DNA from: Alcanivoracaceae bacterium
Lineage (GTDB): Bacteria; Pseudomonadota; Gammaproteobacteria; Pseudomonadales; Alcanivoracaceae
Assembly (NCBI GenBank): GCA_002706085.1
Contig: PAJO01000055.1
Coordinates: 1-34,418, forward strand
DNA: 34,418 bases
Direction of reading: 5' to 3'
Below are positions 1 through 7,765 of the stretch, one piece after another. The notes under the pieces are model-generated. The model was not told the DNA's origin, made no database searches, and saw only the letters and a list, made by a program, of their open reading frames with translations. The stretch's first letter is position 1. Each line of letters opens with the position of its first letter. A program made the translations under genes and the position numbers.

Positions 1-657
1 CTCAAGGGTGAGACTGAAGCGGCAGAAAACCTGAAGGCTGAAGAAATCGTGCAGACCTGGCGAGAGCGCCTGTATGACCTTGGCTGGTTCATGAAGTGTC
101 TGAATGAGTATCTAGCCCGTAAGGCCAATGAGGAAGATTGTTGTAAGGGCCGGTTCTGGGAAAGCCGCTACAAGTGTCAGGCATTACTGGATGAGAAAGC
201 GGTGCTGCAGTGTATGGCCTATGTGGATCTCAATCCTGTACGGGCGGATATGGCGCATACGCCTGAAGGTTCCGATTACACCTCTATTCAGCAACGTTCA
301 GAAGCGATCAGGTCAGAGGTTGGTGATAAGCAAAAGCCAAACCTTTTACCTCTGGTTGATGAAAATACCATCGAGACAACGCATGAGGATACGGTATGTC
401 GTTTTCGGCTGATGGATTACCTGGAGCTTGTGGATAGTACGGGTCGCGCTGTCCGCGATGACAAGCGTGGCGCAATCTCAGCACATGCGGCAGGTGTGCT
501 GGATCGTCTGGGAATAGATGAGAAGGCGTGGTTAGCCCATATGAAGCCGAAACAGCAACGGAAGCCCATTGCATTGGGTGCGTTGGATAAGCTGAAAGAG
601 TACGCACAGATGACAGGACGTAAATGGATTGCGGGGCAAAGCCTGGCGGGATGGTAA
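1..657 (+). CDS. Y1 (RAYT/IS200-like) transposase, 5' end cut by the window edge
   Basis: The frame is open from base 1 to the TAA at 655-657, so the start and the HUH metal-binding motif of the family lie outside the window. What is visible is the C-terminal part of a REP-associated tyrosine transposase-type protein: the stretch GRFWESRYKCQALLD, a helix AVLQCMAYVDLNPVRAD that carries the likely catalytic tyrosine in the YVDLNPVRA context typical of the family, and a basic C-terminal domain. Family knowledge: these HUH enzymes nick single-stranded DNA at hairpins and are linked to REP elements. An internal GTG at 49 is unlikely to be the real start because the similarity-like sequence continues upstream. 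The 3' end overlaps an antisense secreted-protein remnant, and a heptamer array follows 28 bases after the stop. The family call is firm; activity cannot be judged without the 5' part. Confidence 0.8.
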   Translation, partial: LKGETEAAENLKAEEIVQTWRERLYDLGWFMKCLNEYLARKANEEDCCKGRFWESRYKCQALLDEKAVLQCMAYVDLNPVRADMAHTPEGSDYTSIQQRSEAIRSEVGDKQKPNLLPLVDENTIETTHEDTVCRFRLMDYLELVDSTGRAVRDDKRGAISAHAAGVLDRLGIDEKAWLAHMKPKQQRKPIALGALDKLKEYAQMTGRKWIAGQSLAGW

Positions 658-864
658 ATTGCTATTTTTGCTGATTAAATTTATGCGTGTCCCGTGTCCC
701 GTGTTTCGCGTTGGATAGACCTCGTACTCTTTATCATTGAAATAAGCAGCCATTGATAAGACACACTGCCCCAAGGCCACGAGATAGCATGTTTCTTTCT
801 TCTGAAAGGCATGAGTCGAGGAAGCAAATACGAGCCCAATAGAAATAATAAATAAACGCAACAT
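532..864 (-). pseudogene. Secreted small protein, 3' end probably replaced by element DNA
   Basis: I chose the ATG at 862-864 because a GGAG lies nine bases upstream of it, inside the end of the preceding gene, and because the resulting protein begins with a clean signal peptide (MLRLFIISIGLVFASSTHA, cleavage after THA). Earlier in-frame ATGs at 873 and 879 have no spaced ribosome site. About 35 residues of plausible mature protein follow (FQKKETCYLVALGQCVLSMAAYF...). The frame then crosses the heptamer array and runs antisense into the transposase gene, where it encodes low-quality, proline- and histidine-rich sequence. My reading is that insertion of the transposase element cut off the true C-terminus. 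It is the last gene of a minus-strand trio and would be translated by coupling to the gene ending at 866. The function is unknown. Confidence 0.5.
686..713. repeat. Heptamer array behind the Y1 transposase (CGTGTCC type)
   Basis: Four consecutive 7-base units lie 28 bases after the transposase stop: CGTGTCC twice, then the variants CGTGTTT and CGCGTTG. No inverted partner arm is visible in the window; if one exists it could be upstream of the transposase. The same 7-base period recurs at six other intergenic sites here with different unit sequences. It may mark the end of the transposase-bearing element. Confidence 0.6.
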
Positions 865-865
865 G

Positions 866-1456
866 TTAGACATCTCCATATCTTTCTTTAACCAGCGTCG
901 TAAATTTCGTTGGCAAATCCGGACCAGCGAACAGCTCACAACCTGTCGTTTCAACAATTTTATCCACGAAGGAAAAGTACTCCTTTGGATCGACATCCCA
1001 AGGAAAGTGTATAAAACGAAACAGAGCTAAATCCACTGCCCTCCAGTGTGGAGTCTTCGACAAACACAAGTCCAATTGAAACAATTTTTCAGTATGGATC
1101 GCCGAAGTAGCCGGAGGAGGCCGACAACTCATGCGAACATAGTTATACCGACCTATATCGTGAGACTTTTTCCATTTAAACCACCAAACACTAAAAGTAC
1201 TGGTGATGTTATTCCGATTAACTTTCACTATTACTCTTAAGTTAAGCAATACCAATGCACCAACCAGCAAAGGCAGTCCGACGACACTCATAACTCCAAA
1301 GATATCAAAGCGGTAGAGCATGAATAGATCGATGGCGAAAAATGGCAAGGACATAAACAACATAATCCTTCCACCATTTTCCTTTGAATCTGACCAATTG
1401 CTTTCAAATTCAAAAGTATTCTGATCAACCACATGGCTCTCCATACGTAAATTCAT
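866..1456 (-). CDS. Hypothetical membrane protein with two transmembrane helices
   Basis: This is a 196-residue protein I do not recognise. The N-terminal 30 residues are polar (MNLRMESHVVDQNTFEFESN). They are followed by two hydrophobic segments, about residues 31-50 and 52-78, and a cytosolic or periplasmic C-terminal domain of about 115 residues rich in aromatic and basic residues (WWFKWKKSHDIGRYNYVRMSC). The start overlaps the end of the upstream gene by 32 bases if the first ATG is used, or by 20 if the second (1442-1444) is used. Its stop almost touches the start of the secreted-protein remnant, so the three minus-strand genes look like one operon. The base composition is clearly more A+T-rich than the genes from 2000 onward, which suggests horizontal origin. 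The layout of a Cys-rich protein followed by a small membrane protein could suggest an effector-immunity pair, but nothing in the residues supports that directly. Confidence 0.6.
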   Translation of the reverse strand: MNLRMESHVVDQNTFEFESNWSDSKENGGRIMLFMSLPFFAIDLFMLYRFDIFGVMSVVGLPLLVGALVLLNLRVIVKVNRNNITSTFSVWWFKWKKSHDIGRYNYVRMSCRPPPATSAIHTEKLFQLDLCLSKTPHWRAVDLALFRFIHFPWDVDPKEYFSFVDKIVETTGCELFAGPDLPTKFTTLVKERYGDV

Positions 1457-1925
1457 CCCAAACTACAATGTACTCCTCGAAGCCGAAGCTAGTTTCGAAA
1501 ATTCCGGCCAGCATTATTTTCGCAGAGACTCGCGCGACACCGCCCAACTTCCGGACCGCCCCGCCTGCACACCCGCCAGACGAACAACTATCACCCTCGT
1601 AAACAGCTGCGCTGAAATCGACGGCTGCTGTAGCAGCGACCGTAGTTTCTCCACCTACGCCAAATAAATCCGTACATTTCTTATCACCATTATCCATGCA
1701 TTCTTTGATAGTAACTTCGAGCAAAACAGACACACCAACCTCGGCACGACCAGATGCTTTGACAAGACCTTTAGTACAAGGCTCTTCGTCCTTACATTTG
1801 CTGACTTCATGATTAATAGACCCGCCAAAGTTCATGCTACCGCGCCCAAGCGCTCCTGCTTCAATTTTCCCAGACACACGGAAACCCCAACCCAGGTACT
1901 GATCTGGAACGGAGACTGCGACACC
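1425..1925 (-). pseudogene. C-terminal fragment of an unknown Cys-rich, probably exported protein
   Basis: The frame encodes about 165 residues of beta-strand-like, glycine-rich sequence with cysteines in spaced pairs (KCKDEEPC, ECMDNGDKKC, DSCSSGGC) and ends in TYGEPCG. This pattern suits a disulfide-bonded protein outside the cytoplasm. On the 5' side the frame continues without a credible start into DNA that on the other strand is the DUF533 gene, and the sequence there becomes arginine- and proline-rich antisense noise. The gene is therefore cut at about 1925, where the foreign segment joins the chromosome. It is the first member of the minus-strand remnant operon. I do not recognise a family. 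Confidence 0.5.
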
Positions 1926-1930
1926 CAATC

Positions 1931-2413
1931 CTGGGGCTGGCCGGTGTCGGTGTGTTGGCCTGGAAGACCTACCAGAATTACCAGACCGGCAGCCAGGCCC
2001 AGGGGCAGCCTGCCGCAGCACAACAGGGTCAGCCGCTGGATCAGCTGCAAGGCGCAGATCAGGAGCGCCGGGGTCTGGGAATCCTTCAGGCGATGATCAT
2101 GGCCGCCCGTGCCGATGGGCACATTGATGCCAATGAGCGTGCCCTGCTGACCCGGGAAATCGAGCAACTTGGCGCCGATGATGAACTGCATGCCTGGATA
2201 CAGTCCCAGTTCGATGCACCCCTGGATGCCAGTGCGCTGGCAGCCATGGCCGATTCTCCCCAGGCCGCTCGCGAAATCTATCTGGTCAGTGTGGTGATGG
2301 TGGACGAACAGAACCCCATGGAACGCGCCTGGCTGGACCAGCTCGCCTCTGCCCTGACGTTGGACGCAGGGCTGGCCGCTGAGCTGGAACAGCAGGTGCT
2401 GGCGCCGCGCTGA
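1931..2413 (+). pseudogene. DUF533 / YebE-like protein, N-terminus lost
   Basis: From about 1931 the plus-strand frame reads LGLAGVGVLAWKTYQNYQT, the membrane-proximal segment seen in the middle of DUF533 (YebE-like) inner-membrane proteins. It then gives the conserved alpha-helical domain resembling the tellurite-resistance TerB fold (ILQAMIMAARADGHIDANERALL, then IYLVSVVMVDEQNPMERAWLDQLA). Full family members have a glycine-rich N-terminal region before this point. Here that region is missing and is replaced by the Cys-rich gene fragment of the opposite strand. A GTG at 1952 could start a shortened 153-residue protein, but no ribosome site is evident. The 3' end is intact (TGA at 2411-2413), 18 bases from the convergent hydrolase gene. 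Family assignment is from remembered motifs. Confidence 0.65.
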
Positions 2414-2431
2414 GGCCTGTGCGCCATGTGA

Positions 2432-3547
2432 TTAACGCTGGCGGGCCTTGAGGGCGGCGGCGTCCTGTTCGGCCCCGGCGAGAGCGGCTTCCAGCAAGGC
2501 GGGTTCCGCTTCGTCGCGCCACCAGAAAGCGGTTTTGCCTGGCTGTTGCACGGTCACCTGGGTGCCCATGATGGGGGTCAGCAGGGTGACATTACGTTCC
2601 CAGGCTGCGGCGGCGGCCCGCTCCAGAGGTTCAAACCAGTCATGCAGCGCCAGATCGAATGTGCTGTTGTGGATGGGGAGCATGGCGCGGCCCTTGAGAT
2701 CAAGATGCGCCTGTACGCTCTGTTCCGGCAGCATATGCACCTTGCTCCACAACAGGTTATAGGCGCCGGTTTCGATCAGGGTCAGGTCAAAGGGCCCCAG
2801 CCGTTCGCCGATTTCCCGGAAGCCCCCGAAGTAACCGCTGTCGCCACTGAAGAACAGGTTGCCACCCTGTCCCTTGATCGCCCAGCTGGCCCACAGGGTT
2901 TCATCCCGGTCGGAAAGGCCGCGGCCGGAAAAATGCTGGGCCGGTGTGGCGGTAAACTGCAGGCTGGCAATCCGGTGGGACTGCCACCAGTCCAGCTCGA
3001 CGATCTTGTCGTCGGCAATGCCCCAACGGCGCAGGTGATTGCCCACTTTCAGCGGTACCAGATAGGTGCCGACCTTGTTGTCCAGCGCCAGCAGGCTGTC
3101 GCGATCGAGGTGATCATAGTGGTCGTGGCTGATGACCACGGCGGTAATGGTGGGCAGGTCGTCGAGCGCAAAGGGCAGGGGGTGAAACCGTTTCGGGCCG
3201 GCCCACTGCACTGGTGAGGCGCGGTCACTGAAGACCGGATCGGTCAGCACGGTGTGGCCGTCCAGCTGGATCAGAATGCTGGAGTGGCCCAGCCGATACA
3301 CGGTGGCCTGGTCACCGGGCGCAGACAGTTCACCCGCCGGGATCTGGCGCAGTGGCAGCGGGGCGGTGGGGCTGGGAGCCTTGCGCTCGGTGCGCAGGTA
3401 CATCTTGGCGATTTCCCACAGGTTGCTGGCGGCGGCGCTGCCGGCCATACCGGTGTTATAGAACTTCTGCTCCGGTGTGGAACAGGCCTTGAACAGACTC
3501 ACTGCCATAACGAGGACTCCTGCAAATACCAGCCAGCGTATTTTCAT
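2432..3547 (-). CDS. Metallo-beta-lactamase-fold hydrolase (UlaG/NAPE-PLD-like), membrane-anchored
   Basis: This 371-residue protein carries the metal-binding signature HDHYDH at residues 141-146, preceded by TAVVIS as in the UlaG/RomA/NAPE-PLD branch of the MBL fold. Further downstream are the expected SGDSGYF and the MLPIHNSTFDLALHDW segments that supply late metal ligands. The N-terminus (MKIRWLVFAGVLVMAVSLFKAC) is a signal peptide or anchor. The cysteine at residue 22 is preceded by FKA, a poor lipobox, so I do not call a lipoprotein. The start at 3547 is chosen because the hydrophobic leader begins there; the longer open frame upstream is antisense to the TetR gene. It diverges from that regulator over about 110 bases with repeated operator-like sequence and is probably its target. 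The substrate is unknown; a phosphodiester or lactone is typical of the branch. Confidence 0.85.
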   Translation of the reverse strand: MKIRWLVFAGVLVMAVSLFKACSTPEQKFYNTGMAGSAAASNLWEIAKMYLRTERKAPSPTAPLPLRQIPAGELSAPGDQATVYRLGHSSILIQLDGHTVLTDPVFSDRASPVQWAGPKRFHPLPFALDDLPTITAVVISHDHYDHLDRDSLLALDNKVGTYLVPLKVGNHLRRWGIADDKIVELDWWQSHRIASLQFTATPAQHFSGRGLSDRDETLWASWAIKGQGGNLFFSGDSGYFGGFREIGERLGPFDLTLIETGAYNLLWSKVHMLPEQSVQAHLDLKGRAMLPIHNSTFDLALHDWFEPLERAAAAAWERNVTLLTPIMGTQVTVQQPGKTAFWWRDEAEPALLEAALAGAEQDAAALKARQR

Positions 3548-3560
3548 GACGCACCAATAA

Positions 3561-3619
3561 AGTAAACTATACGGTGTAGTGTATATGGGTTTTGGGAAAA
3601 GTAAACTGCTTAGTGTAAA
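3561..3619. promoter_or_regulatory. Divergent control region with two operator-like repeats
   Basis: Two related dyads lie between the divergent MBL hydrolase and TetR genes. The first (3561-3585) reads AGTAAACT, then ATACGGTGT, then AGTGTAT; the second (3600-3619) reads AGTAAACT, GCTT, AGTGTAAAA. TAAACT and AGTGTA are near inverted repeats of each other in both copies. Such paired dyads between a TetR gene and its divergent neighbour are the usual autoregulatory operators of the family. The spacer lengths differ (9 versus 4 bases), so only one may be high affinity. Confidence 0.55.
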
Positions 3620-3658
3620 ATGCGCCCCGACCCGGATTGCCTGGACAGTGAATCGACC

Positions 3659-4270
3659 ATGACCGAACACAAACCGACCCGAAGCGAACTGAAGCGCCAG
3701 GCCATCCTGCAGGCGGCCCGTGATGCGTTTCAGGAGCGCGGGGTGCACAGCACCAGCATGGACGAGCTGGCCGCGTTGGCGTCGGTGTCCAAGCGCACGG
3801 TGTATAACCACTTTGCCAGCAAGGAAGCGCTGATCATGGCGCTGATGACCGAGCTGTGGCAGCAGGCCACCCTGCATGAAGGGCGCGATTACGAGCCCGG
3901 TGTGGCGTTGCATTCGCAACTGTGTGATTTGCTCGAGTCGGAAATCGAGGTGATCTGCAGTCAGGAATACATCGAGCTCAACCGGGTGGCGTTCGACCAT
4001 TTTCTGCATCAGCCGCAGGCGCTGCGTGAACAGGTGGAAAAACTGTCTGCCCATGAGCCGGCCACCCGCCGCTGGATTCGGGCCGCGGTGGCCGACGGTC
4101 GCCTGGCGGAACTGGATGACGAGATCGCCAGCCAGCAACTCCATAACCTGATCAAGGGCAGCTGCTTCTGGCCGCAGTTGATGCAGATTGCCCCTTTGCT
4201 TGGCGCCCAGGAGCGGCACGATCTGGCGTCGCGCACGGCGGCGTTATTTTTGAGTCACTATCAGGCCTGA
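3659..4270 (+). CDS. TetR-family transcriptional regulator
   Basis: This is a 203-residue repressor-type protein. The N-terminal 60 residues form the TetR DNA-binding domain: the helix RQAILQAARDAFQERGVHS, then the helix-turn-helix MDELAALASVSKRTVYNHF and the classic KEALIMALM. The C-terminal ligand-binding domain is helical and resembles the AefR-type C-terminal domain (IELNRVAFDHFLHQPQALREQ). An in-frame ATG at 3620 would add 13 residues, but it lies inside the second operator-like repeat, so I prefer 3659. No strong Shine-Dalgarno is seen for either. It probably represses itself and the divergent MBL-fold hydrolase; the inducer cannot be inferred. Downstream, 119 bases separate it from the carboxylase gene. 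Confidence 0.9.
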   Translation: MTEHKPTRSELKRQAILQAARDAFQERGVHSTSMDELAALASVSKRTVYNHFASKEALIMALMTELWQQATLHEGRDYEPGVALHSQLCDLLESEIEVICSQEYIELNRVAFDHFLHQPQALREQVEKLSAHEPATRRWIRAAVADGRLAELDDEIASQQLHNLIKGSCFWPQLMQIAPLLGAQERHDLASRTAALFLSHYQA

Positions 4271-4389
4271 GCGCCGTCTTGCGGTATTAACCCAATGCAT
4301 GCTTCCCCATGCGTAGGGATCAATGTCATCACTCCCCCGCTCTGGCTACACTGTGGTCTTTGTGCTTTTGCCCAAGACTGGAGTTCGCC

Positions 4390-7300
4390 GTGCCCGCCCC
4401 CTTTGCTGCCATCCTGATTGCCAACCGAGGCGAGATCGCCATCCGTATTGCCAACGCCTGTGCGGATCTGGGTATCCGTTCGCTGGGGGTGTTTGCCGAG
4501 GATGATCAGGCGTCTCTGCACGTGCGTCAGGTGGATGAGGCCGTCGCGCTGCCGGGCAGGGGCGTGCCGGCGTACCTGAACGGCGCGCAGCTGATTGCCA
4601 TTGCCCGTGAACATGGCTGCGAGGCGATTCATCCCGGTTACGGGTTTCTCGGCGAGAATGTGGCCTTTGCCGAGGCGTGTGCCGAGGCAGGGCTGACACT
4701 GATCGGGCCGGGGGCGGACACGCTGCGGTTGTTTGGTGACAAGGCGGCAGCCCGGGCGTTGGCGGCGCGTTGCCAGGTGCCGCTGGTGCAGGGCACTGAT
4801 CAGGCAGTGACGCTGGAACAGTCCCAAGCCTTCATGGCCGCGTTGAATGGCAGTGGCGTGATGATCAAGGCCCTGAGTGGTGGCGGCGGGCGCGGGATGC
4901 GAGCGGTAACTGACCCGGCCGATCTGGCCGCCGCCTATGCCCGTTGTCAGTCGGAAGCGCAGGCCGCCTTTGGTGATGACGCCGTCTATGTGGAGCAGCT
5001 GGTAAGCGCCGCCCGGCATATCGAAGTGCAGGTGCTGGGCGATGGCAGTGGGGTGGTGAGTCATCTGTGGGAGCGCGACTGCACCCTGCAGCGTCGCCAC
5101 CAGAAGCTGGTGGAATTTGCTCCGGCACCGGGGCTGGAAGCGGCCCTGCGCGATCGCATTATCGACAGCGCCCTGACGCTGGCACGGGAAGTGAAATACC
5201 ACGGCATCGGCACCTTCGAGTTTCTGGTGGAACCGGAACAGGATCGCTTCTACTTCATGGAAGCCAATCCGCGGGTGCAGGTGGAGCATACGGTGACCGA
5301 GCAGATCACCGGCGTGGATCTGGTGCAGAGCCAGATTCGTCTGGCGGCCGGTGCTAGCCTGGCGGATCTGCAACTGGAGACCCCGCCGGGGTATGACGGT
5401 ATGGCGGTACAGCTGCGGGTGAATTTGGAAACCCTCAAGCCAGATGGCAGCACCACGCCAGCGGCGGGCACGCTCACCGCCTACGAGCCTGCCAGCGGGC
5501 CAGGGATTCGCGTGGATGGTTACGGCTATGCCGGTTATGCGGTTAGCCCTACCTACGATTCCCTGTTGGCCAAACTGATTGTCTCGGGTGCGGATTATCC
5601 TGCTGTGCTGCAGCGCGCCCGTCGCGCCTTGAAGCAAACGCGCATCGCGGGCGTAAACAGCAACCTGCCGCTGCTGCAGGCGCTGTTGGCCAGTGACGAT
5701 GTGCAGGCCAACGCGGTGACCACCCGGTATGTGGAAACCCATCTTGACCAGTTGCTGGCGGCCCTGCCGGAAGAGGTCGCTTCCGATCTGCCGGTGACAA
5801 CGACAACGCAGATTGAAAACGTCATTACCCCGGCCGGTTGTGAAGCACTGCTCAGCCCCACCACTGGCGTGTTGGTGTCGTTACTGGTGAAGGCCGGCGC
5901 CACCGTGCAGGAGGGCCAGGTGGTGGCCGTGCTGGAAGCCATGAAAATGGAATTCGAAGTGCGTGCCACGGTGGCGGGGCGTGTGCATAGTCTGGCGGCC
6001 CGGGAGGGCGATGCCCTCAATGAAGCATCGCCATTGCTGTTTGTGGAGCCGGGTGAGGTGCAGGGCGATGCCATCGCCACGGAAGAAAGCGTGGACCTGG
6101 ACCATATCCGCAAGGACCTGGCCGAGGTGCTGGATCGGCATCAGGCCATCAGTGATGCGGGGCGGCCGAAGGCGGTGGAGAAACGCCACAGCAAGGGCAA
6201 GCGCACCGCACGGGAAAACCTGGACGACCTGCTGGATGCCGACAGCTTCCAGGAATACGGCGCCATGGCGCTGGCCGCCCAGCGTCGTCGCCGCAGCAGT
6301 GAAGAATTGCAGGCCATGAGCCCGGCAGATGGTTTGATTGGCGGCACCGGCACCGTTAATGCCGAACAGTTTGGTGAGTCGGCCGCGCGGGTCATGGCGA
6401 TGAGCTACGACTACACCGTGTTTGCCGGCACCCAGGGGATGATGAACCACAAGAAGACCGACCGGCTGTTGCAGCTGGCCGGGCAGTGGAAGATGCCGCT
6501 GGTGTTGTTTGCCGAGGGCGGTGGTGGCCGCCCCGGCGATACGGATTTTGTCGGCGTGGCCGGGCTGGATTGCCACACCTTTGCGGCTATGGCTACGTTG
6601 TCCGGCCAGGTGCCGCTGGTGGGCATTGGCTCTGGCCGTTGCTTTGCCGGCAATGCCGCTCTGCTGGGCTGTTGCGATGTGATTATCGCCACCGAGGATG
6701 CCACTATCGGCATGGCCGGCCCGGCCATGATTGAAGGCGGTGGCCTGGGCCGGTTCACCCCGGAACAGGTGGGCCCGGTGAGCGTGCAGGCCCCCAACGG
6801 GGTCGTGGATGTGTGTGTGCGCGACGAGGCCGAGGCCGTGGCGGTGGCGAAACGCTACCTGTCCTATTTTCAGGGCTCGGTGACAGAATGGCAGGCAGCA
6901 GACCAGCGGGAACTACGCCACCGCATTCCGGAAAAACGCACCCGCGTGTACGACATCCGTACCCTGATTGAGACCCTGGCCGATACGGGTTCCGTGCTGG
7001 AGCTGCGCCAGGCATTTTCTCCGGGAATGATCACGGCGCTGGTGCGCATCGAAGGCAAACCGTTCGGTCTGATTGCCAATGATCCGACCTGTTTGGGCGG
7101 CGCGATTGATGCCGTGGGTGGCGACAAGGCTGCCCGTTTCATGCAGCTGTGCGAAGCGTTCGGGCTGCCGATGATTTCCCTGTGCGATACCCCCGGCTTC
7201 ATGGTCGGGCCGGAGGCGGAAAAGCAGGCCACGGTGCGCCATGTGTCGCGCATGTTCGTTACCGCCGCCAGCCTGACTATTCCGTTTTTTACCCTGGTGC

Positions 7301-7659
7301 TGCGCAAGGGCTACGGCCTTGGGGCCCAGGCCATGGCCGCCGGCAGTTTTCATTCGCCCTTGTTCACCGCTGCCTGGCCCAGTGCCGAGTTTGGTGCCAT
7401 GGGCCTGGAAGGGGCGGTGCGGTTGGGCTTTGCCAAGGAGCTGGCGGCGCAGCCCACCCCCGAGCGCCAGCAACGGCTGTTCGACAAGCTGGTTGCCAAG
7501 GCCTACCAGCAAGGCAAGGCGCTCAACATGGCCAGCTTCCTGGAAATCGATGCGGTGATTGATCCGGTGGAGAGTCGCCAGTGGATCTTGCGCGGGCTGA
7601 ATGCGTCCGGCTTCAAGGCCGGCTCCCACGGTGGTCGGCCGTTTGTGGATACGTTCTAG
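4390..7659 (+). CDS. Single-chain biotin-dependent acyl-CoA carboxylase (BC-BCCP-CT)
   Basis: All three functions of an acyl-CoA carboxylase lie in one 1089-residue chain. Residues 1 to about 445 are biotin carboxylase: AAILIANRGEIAIRI, the ATP-grasp glycine loop GGGGRGMR, RDCTLQRRHQKLVEFAPAP, and FMEANPRVQVEHTVTEQ. The biotinyl domain has EAMKME with the target lysine at residue 519. Residues from about 565 to the end are the carboxyltransferase, with KGKRTARENLDDLLD, the acyl-CoA site GGGGRPGDTDF, and DTPGFMVGPEAEKQA. This matches the long-chain acyl-CoA carboxylase (LCC) architecture known from Mycobacterium and Rhodopseudomonas. The GTG start at 4390 has GGAG six bases upstream; longer reading frames lack this. 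The substrate (long-chain, branched or other acyl-CoA) is inferred only from architecture. The stop is followed by an inverted-repeat hairpin and a T-rich run. Confidence 0.9.
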   Translation: MPAPFAAILIANRGEIAIRIANACADLGIRSLGVFAEDDQASLHVRQVDEAVALPGRGVPAYLNGAQLIAIAREHGCEAIHPGYGFLGENVAFAEACAEAGLTLIGPGADTLRLFGDKAAARALAARCQVPLVQGTDQAVTLEQSQAFMAALNGSGVMIKALSGGGGRGMRAVTDPADLAAAYARCQSEAQAAFGDDAVYVEQLVSAARHIEVQVLGDGSGVVSHLWERDCTLQRRHQKLVEFAPAPGLEAALRDRIIDSALTLAREVKYHGIGTFEFLVEPEQDRFYFMEANPRVQVEHTVTEQITGVDLVQSQIRLAAGASLADLQLETPPGYDGMAVQLRVNLETLKPDGSTTPAAGTLTAYEPASGPGIRVDGYGYAGYAVSPTYDSLLAKLIVSGADYPAVLQRARRALKQTRIAGVNSNLPLLQALLASDDVQANAVTTRYVETHLDQLLAALPEEVASDLPVTTTTQIENVITPAGCEALLSPTTGVLVSLLVKAGATVQEGQVVAVLEAMKMEFEVRATVAGRVHSLAAREGDALNEASPLLFVEPGEVQGDAIATEESVDLDHIRKDLAEVLDRHQAISDAGRPKAVEKRHSKGKRTARENLDDLLDADSFQEYGAMALAAQRRRRSSEELQAMSPADGLIGGTGTVNAEQFGESAARVMAMSYDYTVFAGTQGMMNHKKTDRLLQLAGQWKMPLVLFAEGGGGRPGDTDFVGVAGLDCHTFAAMATLSGQVPLVGIGSGRCFAGNAALLGCCDVIIATEDATIGMAGPAMIEGGGLGRFTPEQVGPVSVQAPNGVVDVCVRDEAEAVAVAKRYLSYFQGSVTEWQAADQRELRHRIPEKRTRVYDIRTLIETLADTGSVLELRQAFSPGMITALVRIEGKPFGLIANDPTCLGGAIDAVGGDKAARFMQLCEAFGLPMISLCDTPGFMVGPEAEKQATVRHVSRMFVTAASLTIPFFTLVLRKGYGLGAQAMAAGSFHSPLFTAAWPSAEFGAMGLEGAVRLGFAKELAAQPTPERQQRLFDKLVAKAYQQGKALNMASFLEIDAVIDPVESRQWILRGLNASGFKAGSHGGRPFVDTF

Positions 7660-7671
7660 AATCTGAAGAGG

Positions 7672-7740
7672 GTGACGAGATTCGAGTGGCGCAAACCTGG
7701 CCGGAGAGGGTTGAAGGTTTTGCCTTTCGAAACTCGTCAC
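7672..7740. repeat. Inverted repeat with 7-base-period arms (GAGTTTC type), copy 1
   Basis: The left arm (7672-7697) runs GTGAC, GAGATTC, GAGTGGC, GCAAACC. The reverse complement of the right arm (7716-7740) runs GTGAC, GAGTTTC, GAAAGGC, AAAACC. The arms pair imperfectly around an 18-base centre. It lies between convergent genes, and TTTCTTTTT follows on the plus side, so the transcript hairpin may also terminate the carboxylase mRNA. A related copy is at 10699-10776. Confidence 0.7.
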
Positions 7741-7765
7741 TTTCTTTTTGCCAGCACTCCGGTTC

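Noticed and set aside
532-1925. Toxin-immunity system
   Set aside because: No toxin domain or nuclease motif is visible in any of the three genes; the idea rests only on gene size and order.
2432-4219. 595-residue version of the MBL hydrolase
   Set aside because: The first 220 or so residues are antisense to the TetR gene; the true signal-anchor start is at 3547.
4261-5742. 493-residue minus-strand open frame opposite the carboxylase
   Set aside because: Antisense shadow; no motif, and the sense strand encodes an intact biotin carboxylase domain.
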